Shown: positions 19,443 to 28,985, counted from the first letter of the stretch. The stretch is DNA of 64,000 nucleotides from Lachnospiraceae bacterium (GCA_024399135.1 JAKSHY010000001.1:248001-312000), one strand, 5' to 3'. Translations and numbers: made by a program. The notes: a model not told the origin generated them from the letters alone.

Positions 19443-20151
19443 TAGTAATATCCTCCTTTACTACAATTCTATCAGCGCAGCCACTTTCCTGGCAGCTAAG
19501 ACAGTCATGACCGCATCCTGACTGGATTTTTGACATATCCTTTCCTTTTTGGGTGCCTATAATTTTAACTTTATTCTGAATGGCAGTTAATATTGCCAGA
19601 ATAAAGAATGCGCCAGGCGCCATTACAAAAATTGCACATGGAATATATGATTCAGGTAAAACAGCAAAATCAAAAACTGTACCTGCTCCTATAAGTTCTC
19701 GTATAGCTCCAATTATTGTAAGTGCCATAGTAAATCCAAGACCCATTCCAAGTCCATCAAACAATGATAAAATTATTCCATTCTTTGACGCATACGCCTC
19801 TGCTCTTCCTAAAATAATACAGTTAACAACTATAAGTGGAATATATAGTCCCAGTGCATCATACAAAAATGGAATATATGCCTTAAGTATAAGTTCTACT
19901 ATAGTAACGAAAGATGCAATTATTACAATAAATGCAGGAATTCTTACTCTATCAGGAATCACCTTTCTAAGCATAGATATAAATACATTACTCAATGCCA
20001 ATACAACTAATGTAGAAAGCCCCATTCCAAGTCCGTTAATTGCAGAAGTTGTAACAGCAAGCGTTGGGCACATACCAAGTGTAAGAACAAAGGTAGGATT
20101 TTCCTTAAACAAACCATTACTTAATCTTTCAATCGGTGAATTATTCTTCAT
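19435..20151 (-). CDS. rnfE: Rnf complex subunit E with Cys-rich tail
   Basis: 238 aa. Six membrane segments with the LGMCPTLAVTTSA and YIPLIVVNCIILGRAEA halves that mirror RnfA and carry the cluster-binding cysteines. After the last helix there is a polar tail of roughly 40 residues containing four cysteines (CGHDCLSCQESGC), not part of the core fold. The tail could bind metal or a further iron-sulfur centre on the cytoplasmic face; this is inference. It overlaps rnfG by 11 bases and rnfA by eight. Confidence 0.96.
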   Translation of the reverse strand: MKNNSPIERLSNGLFKENPTFVLTLGMCPTLAVTTSAINGLGMGLSTLVVLALSNVFISMLRKVIPDRVRIPAFIVIIASFVTIVELILKAYIPFLYDALGLYIPLIVVNCIILGRAEAYASKNGIILSLFDGLGMGLGFTMALTIIGAIRELIGAGTVFDFAVLPESYIPCAIFVMAPGAFFILAILTAIQNKVKIIGTQKGKDMSKIQSGCGHDCLSCQESGCADRIVVKEDITND

Positions 20152-20761
20152 TTAGTCCACCTCCTATATAGTTATTAAAATAATATAGACCTGCATTAAC
20201 TGCTTTAGTTAATGCCTTAGAAGTTATGGTAGCTCCCGAAATAGCATCAATTTCATTATCAGAAGATAAACCCGTTTTAGTAACTAAGAAGGAATCAACC
20301 TTCTTTCCCTGATACTGAGGCTTTAATACATCATTAGCTCTCATTCCAAGTCCTGGTGTTTCTGAAATCTTAAGAATAGAAATTCCATTTAGTGTTCCAT
20401 CATTCATGATTCCCATAGCAAATTCAATGTCACCACCGAAGCCTTCATGAGTTACAACACTTAAAATAACACCTTGTACACCGCCTTCTTTGTCCTTTGC
20501 CAAAGAGGCTTCTTTTATTTCAACCTTATCAAATCCTTCAGTGCTCCATTTTAAAGAATCACTTGCTTCGGGATTAGTGAAATCAGAATAATCGTCAAAT
20601 GATTCAGCCGACTCAAATACTTCTTTATAGGCTTTTTCTTTAGTCTTGGCTTCAGCCTCTTTAATAGGTTCTTTAGTTATTGAATATACGAACCCTAGTG
20701 AGGCTCCTGCAATTACTGTTATTATTAATAAGATCACAGCGTCCTTTAACATATTCTTCAT
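20141..20761 (-). CDS. rnfG: Rnf complex subunit G, FMN-binding
   Basis: 206 aa. One N-terminal membrane segment (about 7-28) and an extracytoplasmic FMN-binding domain. The flavinylation motif SGATITSKALTKAV is intact near the C terminus, where the second Thr receives FMN through ApbE. The ELGLGMR-like segment appears as ETPGLGMRAND. It overlaps rnfD by four bases and rnfE by 11, indicating translational coupling. Confidence 0.96.
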   Translation of the reverse strand: MKNMLKDAVILLIITVIAGASLGFVYSITKEPIKEAEAKTKEKAYKEVFESAESFDDYSDFTNPEASDSLKWSTEGFDKVEIKEASLAKDKEGGVQGVILSVVTHEGFGGDIEFAMGIMNDGTLNGISILKISETPGLGMRANDVLKPQYQGKKVDSFLVTKTGLSSDNEIDAISGATITSKALTKAVNAGLYYFNNYIGGGLNEE

Positions 20762-21708
20762 GCTCTTTCACCTCCCTTTCCGAAAGGTTTAGGCATAGTA
20801 AACTTCTCAATTAATGGAACAATAAGATTTCCAATGATAATTGCATAAGAAACGCCTTCAGCAGATGGTCCAAACAATCTGAATATTCCTGTCAATATAC
20901 CAAGGAATACACCATAAATATATTGTCCTTTTTTAGTAATAGGTCTCGTTGTGTAGTCTGTAGCCATGAAAAAGGCTCCTAGCATCAATCCACCACCAGC
21001 AAGCTGTGATGCAATATATGTTGGATTGAATCCATAATTGCCAAATACACAAATGAAGATAACGAATGAAAGAATATACATTCCAGGAATCCTAAGATCA
21101 ATAATTCCAAGGAGAATCAAAAAGCATGCTCCTAAAACTATAGCTATCATTGATGTTTCACCAATAGTTCCAGCAGTTCTTCCAATCACCATATCTAAAA
21201 CATTAACCGGAGAACCTTCCTTAACTAATGCCAATGGCGTTGGTCTTGAAAAAGCATCACAGTCAAAATTAGTCATTATCTCGGTATATGAAATAATCAA
21301 GAAACATCTGGCGCCCAGTGCAGGGTTCATGAAATTCTGGCCTATTCCACCAAATAACATTTTTACAACTAAGATAGCAAAAACTCCACCAATAACTCCA
21401 ATCCACCATGGAGCCCTAGGAGGGAGGTTTAGTGATAAAAGTAATCCAGTTACTATGGCAGAATAATCACCTATAGTAACCTTCTTTTTCATGATAACTT
21501 CAAACAATAGCTCCGTTAATACACATGAAGCTATAGTAGCTAAAATCAAAATAGCAACATTAAGTCTGTCACCTTTAAAATTATAAATACCAAAACCAAC
21601 AGCAGGTAAAAGTGCAATAATTACAGCGAACATAATATTGCTAGTTGATACTGATGATCTGATATGTGGATTAGATGACACATGCATCATTTCCTTATTT
21701 GTATCCAC
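20758..21708 (-). CDS. rnfD: Rnf complex subunit D, FMN-binding membrane protein
   Basis: 316 aa with nine to ten membrane segments. HVSSNPHIRSSVST near the N terminus and GGIGQNFMNPALGARCFL are family hallmarks. The covalent FMN site is in CDAFSRPTPLAL, where the Thr before Pro-Leu is the expected attachment residue. RnfD is the large ion-translocating membrane subunit. It follows rnfC after 15 bases, with GGAGG before its start. Confidence 0.96.
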   Translation of the reverse strand: MDTNKEMMHVSSNPHIRSSVSTSNIMFAVIIALLPAVGFGIYNFKGDRLNVAILILATIASCVLTELLFEVIMKKKVTIGDYSAIVTGLLLSLNLPPRAPWWIGVIGGVFAILVVKMLFGGIGQNFMNPALGARCFLIISYTEIMTNFDCDAFSRPTPLALVKEGSPVNVLDMVIGRTAGTIGETSMIAIVLGACFLILLGIIDLRIPGMYILSFVIFICVFGNYGFNPTYIASQLAGGGLMLGAFFMATDYTTRPITKKGQYIYGVFLGILTGIFRLFGPSAEGVSYAIIIGNLIVPLIEKFTMPKPFGKGGERA

Positions 21709-21723
21709 TCTTTTTTCCTCCTA

Positions 21724-23040
21724 CTATTTTTTCTTATGACTAAGAGCAATCTTTCTCATTGATTTAATATTCTGCGTCAGTGGTCTTTTCGCAGGACAAA
21801 TATATGAACAGCATCCACATTCACAGCATTCTAATCCTTCGTTATTTACGAATTCTTCTTCCATGCCGTGTTCTGCATATTCAGCAAGTTTTTTAGGAAC
21901 AACTCTGCCAGGACACACCTCAACACATTTTCCACAATTAATACATGCTGTAGGCTCATACATACTTACTTCATCTTTTGTCAAACAAAGCAGTGCTGAC
22001 GAAGCCTTAGTAACCGGCACATTCGTATCAAACAAAGAAAATCCCATCATAGGACCACCGGAAATTATCTTTTCAGGTTTCGTTTTAAAACCACCTGCAG
22101 CTTCAATTAATTCATTATAGTTCGTTCCAATTCTAACCCTAAAGTTCCCAGGATTATTAATAGCATCACCAGTAACCGTCACTATCCTATAAAGAAGCGG
22201 AACTCCTTTAATTACCGAATTATATATTGAAATAACTGTATCAACATTATTTACAACACAACCTGCATCTGCCGGAAGCATAGATGAGTTAATTGCTCTT
22301 CCTGTAGTTGCATATATGAGCTGTCTTTCTGAACCTTGAGGATACTTTGTCTTTAATGCGCGAACAGAAATATTAGATTCTTTCTTAGCATATTTTTGCA
22401 ATTTCAAGATACAGTCAGGCTTATTATCTTCTACTGCAAGAATTCCTCTTGCATTATCAAACAAAGAAAGAATAATCTTAAGTCCACCTACGAGCTTCTC
22501 CGGTTCTTCCAACATCTTTCTATAGTCAGATGTCAAATAAGGTTCACACTCCGCACAATTAATTACTACATAATCAATTTTTTCTGGTTCCTTAGGTGAA
22601 AGCTTAACAGCGGTAGGAAAACCTGCACCTCCCATTCCAACAATTCCTGCATTCCTAATAAGTGCTATTATATCCTCTTTTGATAATCGCTCTAAAGGAG
22701 GAACATATGGATATGTAACCTCATTAAACAAAAGATCATTATCAATAACAATACTCATAACCATATCACCAGTTGCAACTCTTCTTGGTTCAATTGCCTT
22801 AACTGTACCGGATACAGAAGAATATATAGGAGCAGAAACAAAGCCTCCTGCTTCTGCTATAAGCTGACCTACTAAAACTGAATCCCCTTTATTGACAACT
22901 GGTTTAGCTGGAGCACCAATGTGCTGCGAAAGTGGATATACAACCTCCCCCTTAGGATCATAATCAACAATCCTTTTGTTCTTGGACATATCCTTTCCAT
23001 CATATGGATGTATACCACCCGAAAATGTTAATCTAGCCAT
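21724..23040 (-). CDS. rnfC: Rnf complex subunit C, NADH-binding
   Basis: About 438 aa. It carries the FMN/NADH-binding fold seen in GMGGAGFPTAVKL and INCAECEPYLTSDYR, plus two C-terminal [4Fe-4S] motifs (CINCGKCVEVCPGR and CCECGCCSYICPAK). RnfC is the peripheral subunit exchanging electrons with NAD+. I place the start at the ATG at 23040: the in-frame ATG at 23061 lies upstream of and includes the AGAGGG ribosome site of the second. First gene of the rnf operon; the 99-base gap to the divergent YprB-like gene should hold both promoters. Confidence 0.96.
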   Translation of the reverse strand: MARLTFSGGIHPYDGKDMSKNKRIVDYDPKGEVVYPLSQHIGAPAKPVVNKGDSVLVGQLIAEAGGFVSAPIYSSVSGTVKAIEPRRVATGDMVMSIVIDNDLLFNEVTYPYVPPLERLSKEDIIALIRNAGIVGMGGAGFPTAVKLSPKEPEKIDYVVINCAECEPYLTSDYRKMLEEPEKLVGGLKIILSLFDNARGILAVEDNKPDCILKLQKYAKKESNISVRALKTKYPQGSERQLIYATTGRAINSSMLPADAGCVVNNVDTVISIYNSVIKGVPLLYRIVTVTGDAINNPGNFRVRIGTNYNELIEAAGGFKTKPEKIISGGPMMGFSLFDTNVPVTKASSALLCLTKDEVSMYEPTACINCGKCVEVCPGRVVPKKLAEYAEHGMEEEFVNNEGLECCECGCCSYICPAKRPLTQNIKSMRKIALSHKKK

Positions 23041-23127
23041 ACTTTTACCCTCTAAAATCAACTTTTTACTATATATAATAATACCTTTTTTAGACTAAAA
23101 ATACTACTTTAAATTATTGTTTTGTGT

Positions 23128-23133
23128 TAAACT
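23128..23133 (+). promoter_or_regulatory. Extended -10 box for the YprB-like gene, leaderless position
   Basis: TGTTAAACT is an extended -10 (TGn then TAAACT, 23128-23133) lying six bases before the ATG at 23140. The -35 region is weak (TACTTT with a 17-base spacer). There is no Shine-Dalgarno sequence, so the mRNA may begin at the start codon. Confidence 0.4.
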
Positions 23134-23139
23134 ATCATT

Positions 23140-24243
23140 ATGAAAATCGAAGAAACAATATTAAATAATTTTACACTATGTTATCCAATTGAAAATTTAT
23201 GCACAATTGATAAAATTCTATTCTTAGATATCGAAACAACTGGATTTTTATCAAGTTCTTCATATATTTATCTGATAGGTTGTGCATATTTTGAGTATGA
23301 CAACTGGATAATCAAGCAGTTCTTTGCCCAATCAAAAGATGAAGAACAGCAAATCATTACTGAATTCTTAAATTTTGCATCCAATTATGAATATCTCATT
23401 CACTACAACGGAAATACTTTCGACCTTCCATTCATAGAAAAAAGAGCTGGTATTTATTCTATCAATTCAACACTTTCTTCTAAAAACGGATTAGATATTT
23501 ATAAAAGAATATACACGTACAAAAATCTTTTAAAGCTTGAAGACTGTAAATTAAAGACCATTGAACAATATCTTAATATTAAAAGAGATGATCGTTTTAA
23601 TGGTGGTGAACTAATAGAGGTATATAAAGAATATACATCTTCTCACGACTATGACTTATACAGAACCTTAATGCTTCATAACCTTGATGATATGAAGGGA
23701 ATGCTGGAGGTTCTTCCTATATTAAGCTACTATGATATTTTTAATGAGCAGCTTCTGGCTACAAAGGTTTTATATAATTCTTACAAAGATATGGATGGGT
23801 TCAACAAACAGGAACTTATTATTAATGTAAAACTTCCATGTTCTATCCCTAATCCAATATCTTTCATGGGACAAGGATGTCATTTTAAAGCTGAAAATGA
23901 TAACGCAAGCTTAATGGTTCCTATATACGAGGAAGAATTAAAATACTTCTATGCTAATTACAAAGATTACTACTATCTTCCACTCGAAGATAATGCACTT
24001 CATAAATCAATTGCATCATTCGTAGACAAGGATTACAGAGAACCAGCAAAAGCAAGCAACTGTTATACCCGAAAAATAAGTAAATTTCTTCCTATGTGGA
24101 CAGTTCTAAAACAACCATTCTTTAAGAGAAATTATGAAAGTAACGATCTTTTCTTTGAATTAACAGATGACATTAAGAAAGACCGTGTTCTATTTTCAGA
24201 ATATGCTTCTCACGTAATCAACAAAATAGCATTTCAAAAATAA
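23140..24243 (+). CDS. YprB-like ribonuclease H-fold 3'-5' exonuclease
   Basis: 367 aa. A DEDD-type nuclease core occupies about residues 25-190: LFLDIETTGF (first two acids), YNGNTFDLPFIEKRA, the GLDIYKRIY strand and HNLDDMKGMLEVL near the end. This layout matches YprB, which in Bacillus neighbours the helicase YprA; no helicase is present here. The C-terminal ~170 residues are not assigned. Predicted to be a cytoplasmic DNA or RNA processing enzyme. A single plus-strand gene ended by a bidirectional terminator; it has no ribosome site. Confidence 0.82.
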   Translation: MKIEETILNNFTLCYPIENLCTIDKILFLDIETTGFLSSSSYIYLIGCAYFEYDNWIIKQFFAQSKDEEQQIITEFLNFASNYEYLIHYNGNTFDLPFIEKRAGIYSINSTLSSKNGLDIYKRIYTYKNLLKLEDCKLKTIEQYLNIKRDDRFNGGELIEVYKEYTSSHDYDLYRTLMLHNLDDMKGMLEVLPILSYYDIFNEQLLATKVLYNSYKDMDGFNKQELIINVKLPCSIPNPISFMGQGCHFKAENDNASLMVPIYEEELKYFYANYKDYYYLPLEDNALHKSIASFVDKDYREPAKASNCYTRKISKFLPMWTVLKQPFFKRNYESNDLFFELTDDIKKDRVLFSEYASHVINKIAFQK

Positions 24244-24248
24244 AAAAA

Positions 24249-24278
24249 ACTCTCAACCTTGAAAACAAAGTTGAGAGT
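24249..24278. terminator. Bidirectional terminator between YprB-like gene and cheR
   Basis: ACTCTCAAC and GTTGAGAGT form a nine-pair stem around a 12-base loop, with ATTTTTT on the plus side and GTTTTTTTT on the minus side. It serves both convergent genes. Confidence 0.9.
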
Positions 24279-24283
24279 ATTTT

Positions 24284-25066
24284 TTATTTCATTGGCTTCT
24301 CATAGTAGAAGCTTGATTTTCTAATATAACCGATATCACCATAATTGGTAATCTGCTCAGTACTTCCTATGAATAAAACACCACCTGGTTTTAATGATTC
24401 ATAGAATTTCTTAAATACAGCGTCCTTAGCTTCTTCAGTAAAATATATAAGTACATTTCTACATACAATAAAATCAAAACCTTTTTGATAATCATTTAAA
24501 ATAAGATTATGATCCTTGAATGTAACCCTTGACTTAATTTGATCAGAAATCTGATAAGCTCCACCTACATTTTCGAAATACTTGTCTTTCAAATCCTTAG
24601 GTACTGATGTAATACTCTTAGGTGCATACAAGCCAACCTTAGCTTTCTCAATAACCTGCTTATCAATATCTGTCGCATATATCTTAATCTGATTAAGTGG
24701 AATGTGCTTTGAAAAAGCCATTACCAAAGAATATGGTTCATCTCCAGTCGAACATGCAGCTGACCAAATTTTAAGATTCTTTCCAAATCTCTCGATAAGC
24801 TCTGGAATAACCTGTTTGTCCATCATATCCCACTGATCAGGATTACGATAGAATTCCGATACATTAATAGTAAAATAATTCAGGAATTCCTCATACATAT
24901 CCTTATCTTTTTTAATTGCCTGAACATACTCCTCAAATCCTGGAAGCTTATGTTTAGCAATCAAAGAAAGAATTCTTCTTTTCATCTGCTGTTCTTTATA
25001 GGCATTTAAATCAACCTTAGTTAACTGAAGAATTGCTTTCTTAAAATCCTCATATTCATATGCCAT
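24284..25066 (-). CDS. cheR: CheR-type chemotaxis protein methyltransferase
   Basis: 260 aa with the small alpha-helical N-terminal domain and a SAM-binding domain (SAACSTGDEPYSLVMAF; IYATDIDKQVIEKA; FIVCRNVLIYF; FIGSTEQI). It methylates glutamates of methyl-accepting chemotaxis receptors, implying the cell is chemotactic or uses receptor-type signalling. No other che gene is in the window, so it is detached from a main che cluster. It begins 31 bases after the S1-protein stop and may be the end of the same operon. Confidence 0.92.
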   Translation of the reverse strand: MAYEYEDFKKAILQLTKVDLNAYKEQQMKRRILSLIAKHKLPGFEEYVQAIKKDKDMYEEFLNYFTINVSEFYRNPDQWDMMDKQVIPELIERFGKNLKIWSAACSTGDEPYSLVMAFSKHIPLNQIKIYATDIDKQVIEKAKVGLYAPKSITSVPKDLKDKYFENVGGAYQISDQIKSRVTFKDHNLILNDYQKGFDFIVCRNVLIYFTEEAKDAVFKKFYESLKPGGVLFIGSTEQITNYGDIGYIRKSSFYYEKPMK

Positions 25067-25097
25067 ATTAGATCGCCTCTATTCTTTTCAAATATTC

Positions 25098-26240
25098 TTA
25101 TGCTTCTTCTTCCTGATTAGCAATTACTTCATCTACATCAACAGAAACAACATCTTCATTATCATCATCCTTTGATTCAGATGGTTCTGGAGCAAGTAAA
25201 GCACGAATACTTAAGCTGATCTTCTTATCATTTTCGTTGAAATCAACAATCTTAGCTGTAACTTCATCGCCAACCTTAAGAACATCAGAAGGCTTTTCAA
25301 CATGATCCTTAGAAATCTGAGATACATGTAAAAGAGCATCTACACCCTTAGCGATTTCAACGAAAGCACCAAAATCTGTCATTCTGGCAACCTTACCAGT
25401 CACAACATTTCCAACTGCAAATCTTGTATCAGCATCCTTCCATGGATTCTCATCTTCAAACTTAGCAGAAAGAGCAATCTTATTACCAGCAATATCTTTA
25501 ATAAAGCATCTTACCTTATCACCTGTCTTATACAACTTCTTAGGTGATTCAGCTCTTCCCCATGAAATTTCAGAAATATGTAATAATCCATCCATTCCAC
25601 CTATATCTACGAACACACCAAACTCAGTAACGTTCTTAACTGTACCTTCAATAACATCACCAACATTAATCTTAGAAAGTACTTCTGCCTGTGCCTCTGC
25701 CTTCGTAGCAACTAAAATCTGCTTACGATTTCCGATGTAACGACGAGACTTAGGATCATACTCAGTCATAACGAATTCGATTTCCTGACCGTTGTACTTA
25801 TTAAGATCCTTCTCATATACATCTGAAATTAAACTAGCAGGGATAAATACTCTAACATTATCAACTGTTACGCAAACACCACCCTTAAGTACCTGAGTAA
25901 CCTTAGCCTTAAGTACTTCCTGATTGTTGAATGCTTCTTCAAGCTTCTTAGATCCCTTATCTGCTGCTAATCTCTTATAGGTCAAAAGAACCTGACCCTC
26001 TCCGTCATTAACCTTTAAGACTTTTACTTCAAGCTTTTCATCGACTTTTACAACAGTAGTCAAATCTAAGTTAGACTCATTAGTATATTCATTGCGAGTC
26101 AAAATACCGTCTGATTTGTAACCGATATTAAGGATGATTTCATCAGGCTTAACATCAATAACTGTACCCTCAACTACCTCTCCTGTATGTATTGTCTTTA
26201 AAGATTCTTCCAACATTTGTTCAAAAGTTAATTCTGACAT
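25098..26240 (-). CDS. S1 RNA-binding domain protein (ribosomal protein S1-like)
   Basis: 380 aa with four S1 repeats at about 18-86, 100-166, 190-258 and 272-342, and an acidic C-terminal tail. The first two are diverged and the last two are close to consensus (GTVKNVTEFGVFVDIGGMDGLLHIS; GKVARMTDFGAFVEIAKGVDALLHVS taken as separate repeats). It is the clostridial S1-like protein that binds mRNA and the 30S subunit. The start overlaps ispH by 20 bases in another frame, and its GAGGAGG site lies inside ispH. In many clostridia these two are one fused protein; here they are separate. Confidence 0.9.
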   Translation of the reverse strand: MSELTFEQMLEESLKTIHTGEVVEGTVIDVKPDEIILNIGYKSDGILTRNEYTNESNLDLTTVVKVDEKLEVKVLKVNDGEGQVLLTYKRLAADKGSKKLEEAFNNQEVLKAKVTQVLKGGVCVTVDNVRVFIPASLISDVYEKDLNKYNGQEIEFVMTEYDPKSRRYIGNRKQILVATKAEAQAEVLSKINVGDVIEGTVKNVTEFGVFVDIGGMDGLLHISEISWGRAESPKKLYKTGDKVRCFIKDIAGNKIALSAKFEDENPWKDADTRFAVGNVVTGKVARMTDFGAFVEIAKGVDALLHVSQISKDHVEKPSDVLKVGDEVTAKIVDFNENDKKISLSIRALLAPEPSESKDDDNEDVVSVDVDEVIANQEEEA

Positions 26241-27069
26241 AATTTTGAACCTCCTCGATAATTTTATTTGGGGTGGAAGCCCCCGCGGTAATACCTACCA
26301 GTGAAGCAGTTTTAGGAAAATCAAAATTCAAATCGTCTTTGGTCTGAATGTAATATGTATGAGGACATTTACTATTGCATATCTCAAAAAGCTTTTGAGT
26401 ATTAGAACTGGTCCTCGAACCTATCACAAGCATAACATCAACATTCGAAGCGATTTCTCCCGCTGATTCTTGCCTCTCCTTCGTTGCGTTACATATAGTA
26501 TCCACAACATTAACATTGTAACCTTTATTTTTAATAATTTCAACTAATTCTTGAAATTTATTAATGTTAAATGTAGTTTGAGAAACAATAGTAACAGGAA
26601 TGTTCTTATCAAGACTCAAATCACTAATTTCATTTTTATCTTTAACAGCATGAGCTTCCCCATCTATTGCCCCCATAATTCCTACAACTTCAGGATGATC
26701 TTTGTCACCAATTACTATGATATTATTACCCTTTTCGTAAGCTTCACTTACAATATTATGAATTCTCGTAACGAACGGGCATGTCAAATCAATGCAATTA
26801 ATGGAATTGTCTTCCATAATTTTATAGATTTTCTTAGGGATGCCATGAGCTCTCACCACAACCGTTTCATTCTTAAGCATTGCAAGCTCATCGACCGAAT
26901 CAATAACCTTAACGCCCCTATTTTCTAAATCCTTTACAACCTCTTCATTATGAATTATAGGTCCGAAAGTATATATATTTTTTCCTTGTTCAATTAATTC
27001 ATACACACCTTCAACAGCTCTTTTAACTCCGAAGCAAAATCCGGCATGATTAGCTAAAATAACTTCCAT
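26221..27069 (-). CDS. ispH: 4-hydroxy-3-methylbut-2-enyl diphosphate reductase
   Basis: About 282 aa, last step of the MEP isoprenoid pathway, a [4Fe-4S] enzyme. The three cluster cysteines are in AGFCFGVKRA, LTCPFVTRIH and VDTICNATKERQ; VRAHGIPK and VIGSRTSSNT are also conserved. The true start is the ATG at 27069 (MEVILANHAGF); the upstream GTG at 27102 would overlap cmk and adds residues not found in the family. It overlaps the S1-protein gene by 20 bases. Confidence 0.96.
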   Translation of the reverse strand: MEVILANHAGFCFGVKRAVEGVYELIEQGKNIYTFGPIIHNEEVVKDLENRGVKVIDSVDELAMLKNETVVVRAHGIPKKIYKIMEDNSINCIDLTCPFVTRIHNIVSEAYEKGNNIIVIGDKDHPEVVGIMGAIDGEAHAVKDKNEISDLSLDKNIPVTIVSQTTFNINKFQELVEIIKNKGYNVNVVDTICNATKERQESAGEIASNVDVMLVIGSRTSSNTQKLFEICNSKCPHTYYIQTKDDLNFDFPKTASLVGITAGASTPNKIIEEVQNYVRINF

Positions 27070-27092
27070 ATTTCTTTTATCGTAATCAAATA

Positions 27093-27749
27093 CTATTCGC
27101 ACAAAGATATAATTTTGTCTGCAACTTCCTCAATTGTCATGTTAGACGAATCTACAAGGACAGCATCATCAGCCTGTTTTAAAGGAGAAATCTCTCTCGT
27201 CATATCCTGATGATCTCTTAAAATTATATCCTCTTCAATCTTCTTGATATCTGCACTTTCGCCCTTAGCCATAAGTTCATCATAGCGTCTTTTAGCTCGA
27301 ACCTCTGAAGATGCAGTAAGATAAACCTTAACCTGCGCATTAGGAAGGACACAGGTTCCTATATCTCTTCCATCCATAACAACATCATTAGTGTTGGCAA
27401 GTTCAATCTGAAGATCCGTTACTTTCTTCCTAAGCGTTGGGTTTTTAGCTGTAATTGATGCCATATTACCAACTTCTTCTGTTCTTAAAAAAGCATTAAC
27501 ATTTTCATCATTTAATAACACTACCTGCTCACCATCTATATATTTCAATGTAACATTAGCATTATCACATTCCTTGGCAACCTTTTCACTGTCATTCCCA
27601 TCAATATTATTTTTAATCATATGAAGGGCCATTGCTCTGTACATAGCACCTGTATCAACATAAATAAAACCTTTTTTCTTAGCCACTATCTTCGCGATTG
27701 TGCTCTTTCCAGCTCCTGCTGGTCCGTCTATAGCTATTTGATAGCTCAT
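27093..27749 (-). CDS. cmk: Cytidylate kinase
   Basis: 218 aa, standard length. The P-loop GPAGAGKSTIAK is at the N terminus, followed by YVDTGAMYRA and GRDIGTCVLPNA, the lid RDHQDMTRE and the C-terminal VDSSNMTIEEV. It phosphorylates CMP/dCMP. GGAGG precedes the ATG by five bases. cmk-ispH-S1 is a conserved gene order in clostridia, which supports all three calls. Confidence 0.97.
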   Translation of the reverse strand: MSYQIAIDGPAGAGKSTIAKIVAKKKGFIYVDTGAMYRAMALHMIKNNIDGNDSEKVAKECDNANVTLKYIDGEQVVLLNDENVNAFLRTEEVGNMASITAKNPTLRKKVTDLQIELANTNDVVMDGRDIGTCVLPNAQVKVYLTASSEVRAKRRYDELMAKGESADIKKIEEDIILRDHQDMTREISPLKQADDAVLVDSSNMTIEEVADKIISLCE

Positions 27750-27761
27750 AATTTCCTCCTT

Positions 27762-28985
27762 TTAATTCGATGCACTAAGTCCTGCAAGATAACCTGTACT
27801 CCAGGCTATTTGGAGATTATATCCACCAGTCAGTGCATCAACATCAATAATTTCACCTGCAAAATATATTCCCTCACATACCTTTGATTCCATGGTAGAA
27901 GGATTAATTTCCTTAACATTAACACCACCCTGAGTAATTATAGCTTCACTAAGTGGTCTTACATTCTTAATAGTCATTTTGAAATTTTTTAAGAGTGCGA
28001 CAAGTCTTTGCCTTTCTTCTTTAGTTATTTCATTTACCTTTTTGTTTTCCTCAATTTGTGCTCTTTTGATAATTACCGGTATCATTTTTTGAGGAAGAAG
28101 TTTGTCGAGCGAATTCTTAAAAGCTTTATTCTGATTTTCCGAAAAATCCTTAAGAATTCTTTCATCAAGCATCTTAACTGACAATGCCGGTTTCAAATCA
28201 ACAGAGCAAATACATTCTGTATCTTTGTGACGTATGCCATAATAACTCGAAGCGCTAAGAACAAGTGGTCCACTAATTCCAAAATGTGTAAAAAGCATCT
28301 CTCCGAAGCCTTCATATATATTTTTAGAATTCTCAGTTAATTTTAAAGATACATTCTTAAGGGAAAGGCCCTGTAATGACAGAATATCATCTTCACATAC
28401 CTCAAACGGAACCAGTGCAGCCTTAGGTTCCTTAACGGTATGACCTAAATCTTTTGCCCATTTGTATCCATCTCCCGTTGAGCCTGTAGACTGATAGCTT
28501 ATACCACCAGTTGCAATAATTACAGAGTCCGCGCTGAATACACCTTTATTGGTATACACCTTACCCTTTTCAACAGAAGTAACGAATGTATTTAATTTTA
28601 TCTCAACATCATTTTTCTTAAGTATCCTATTTAGAGTATCTATAACATCATAAGAATGGTCAGATGAAGGAAATACTCTGTTTCCTCTTTCTATTTTTAA
28701 TGGACATCCGTTTTCTTCAAACAGATATTGCACCATATTGGTATCATATCCATAATACGCACTGAACAAAAACTTAGAATTTGAAACTACATTATTAAAA
28801 AAATCTTCAGGCTCACAATTATTAGTCAAATTGCATCTGCCTTTTCCGGTTATGTATATCTTCCTTCCTGTTTTCTCATTCTTCTCAAGAAGCGTTACCT
28901 TGGCTCCATTTAGAGAAGCTGCATATGCAGCCATCATTCCTGCCGCGCCACCGCCAATTACTATAACCTTACGCAAGAGCTTCAC
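27762..28985 (-). CDS. NAD(P)/FAD-dependent oxidoreductase, HI0933/BaiN family
   Basis: About 405 aa. N-terminal dinucleotide fold KVIVIGGGAAGMMAA, then GRKIYITGKGRCNLTNN (a family signature), VIIATGGISYQSTGSTGDGY and, at the C terminus, GIYFAGEIIDVDALTGGYN. Substrate is unknown for most members. Two starts are possible, both overlapping the RpiR gene: GTG at 28985, or TTG at 28976, which has AAGAAGG about eight bases upstream and gives the usual N terminus. It belongs to the RpiR-flavoprotein-cmk-ispH-S1 run. Confidence 0.85.
   Translation of the reverse strand: MKLLRKVIVIGGGAAGMMAAYAASLNGAKVTLLEKNEKTGRKIYITGKGRCNLTNNCEPEDFFNNVVSNSKFLFSAYYGYDTNMVQYLFEENGCPLKIERGNRVFPSSDHSYDVIDTLNRILKKNDVEIKLNTFVTSVEKGKVYTNKGVFSADSVIIATGGISYQSTGSTGDGYKWAKDLGHTVKEPKAALVPFEVCEDDILSLQGLSLKNVSLKLTENSKNIYEGFGEMLFTHFGISGPLVLSASSYYGIRHKDTECICSVDLKPALSVKMLDERILKDFSENQNKAFKNSLDKLLPQKMIPVIIKRAQIEENKKVNEITKEERQRLVALLKNFKMTIKNVRPLSEAIITQGGVNVKEINPSTMESKVCEGIYFAGEIIDVDALTGGYNLQIAWSTGYLAGLSASN

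Noticed and set aside
23041-23061. Longer N terminus for rnfC.
   Set aside because: The extra codons contain the ribosome site of the next ATG and do not match the family.
26221-27102. Possible frameshift error splitting an IspH-S1 fusion.
   Set aside because: Both genes have proper ends, and the S1 gene has a strong GAGGAGG site in the overlap, so two genes are the simpler reading.
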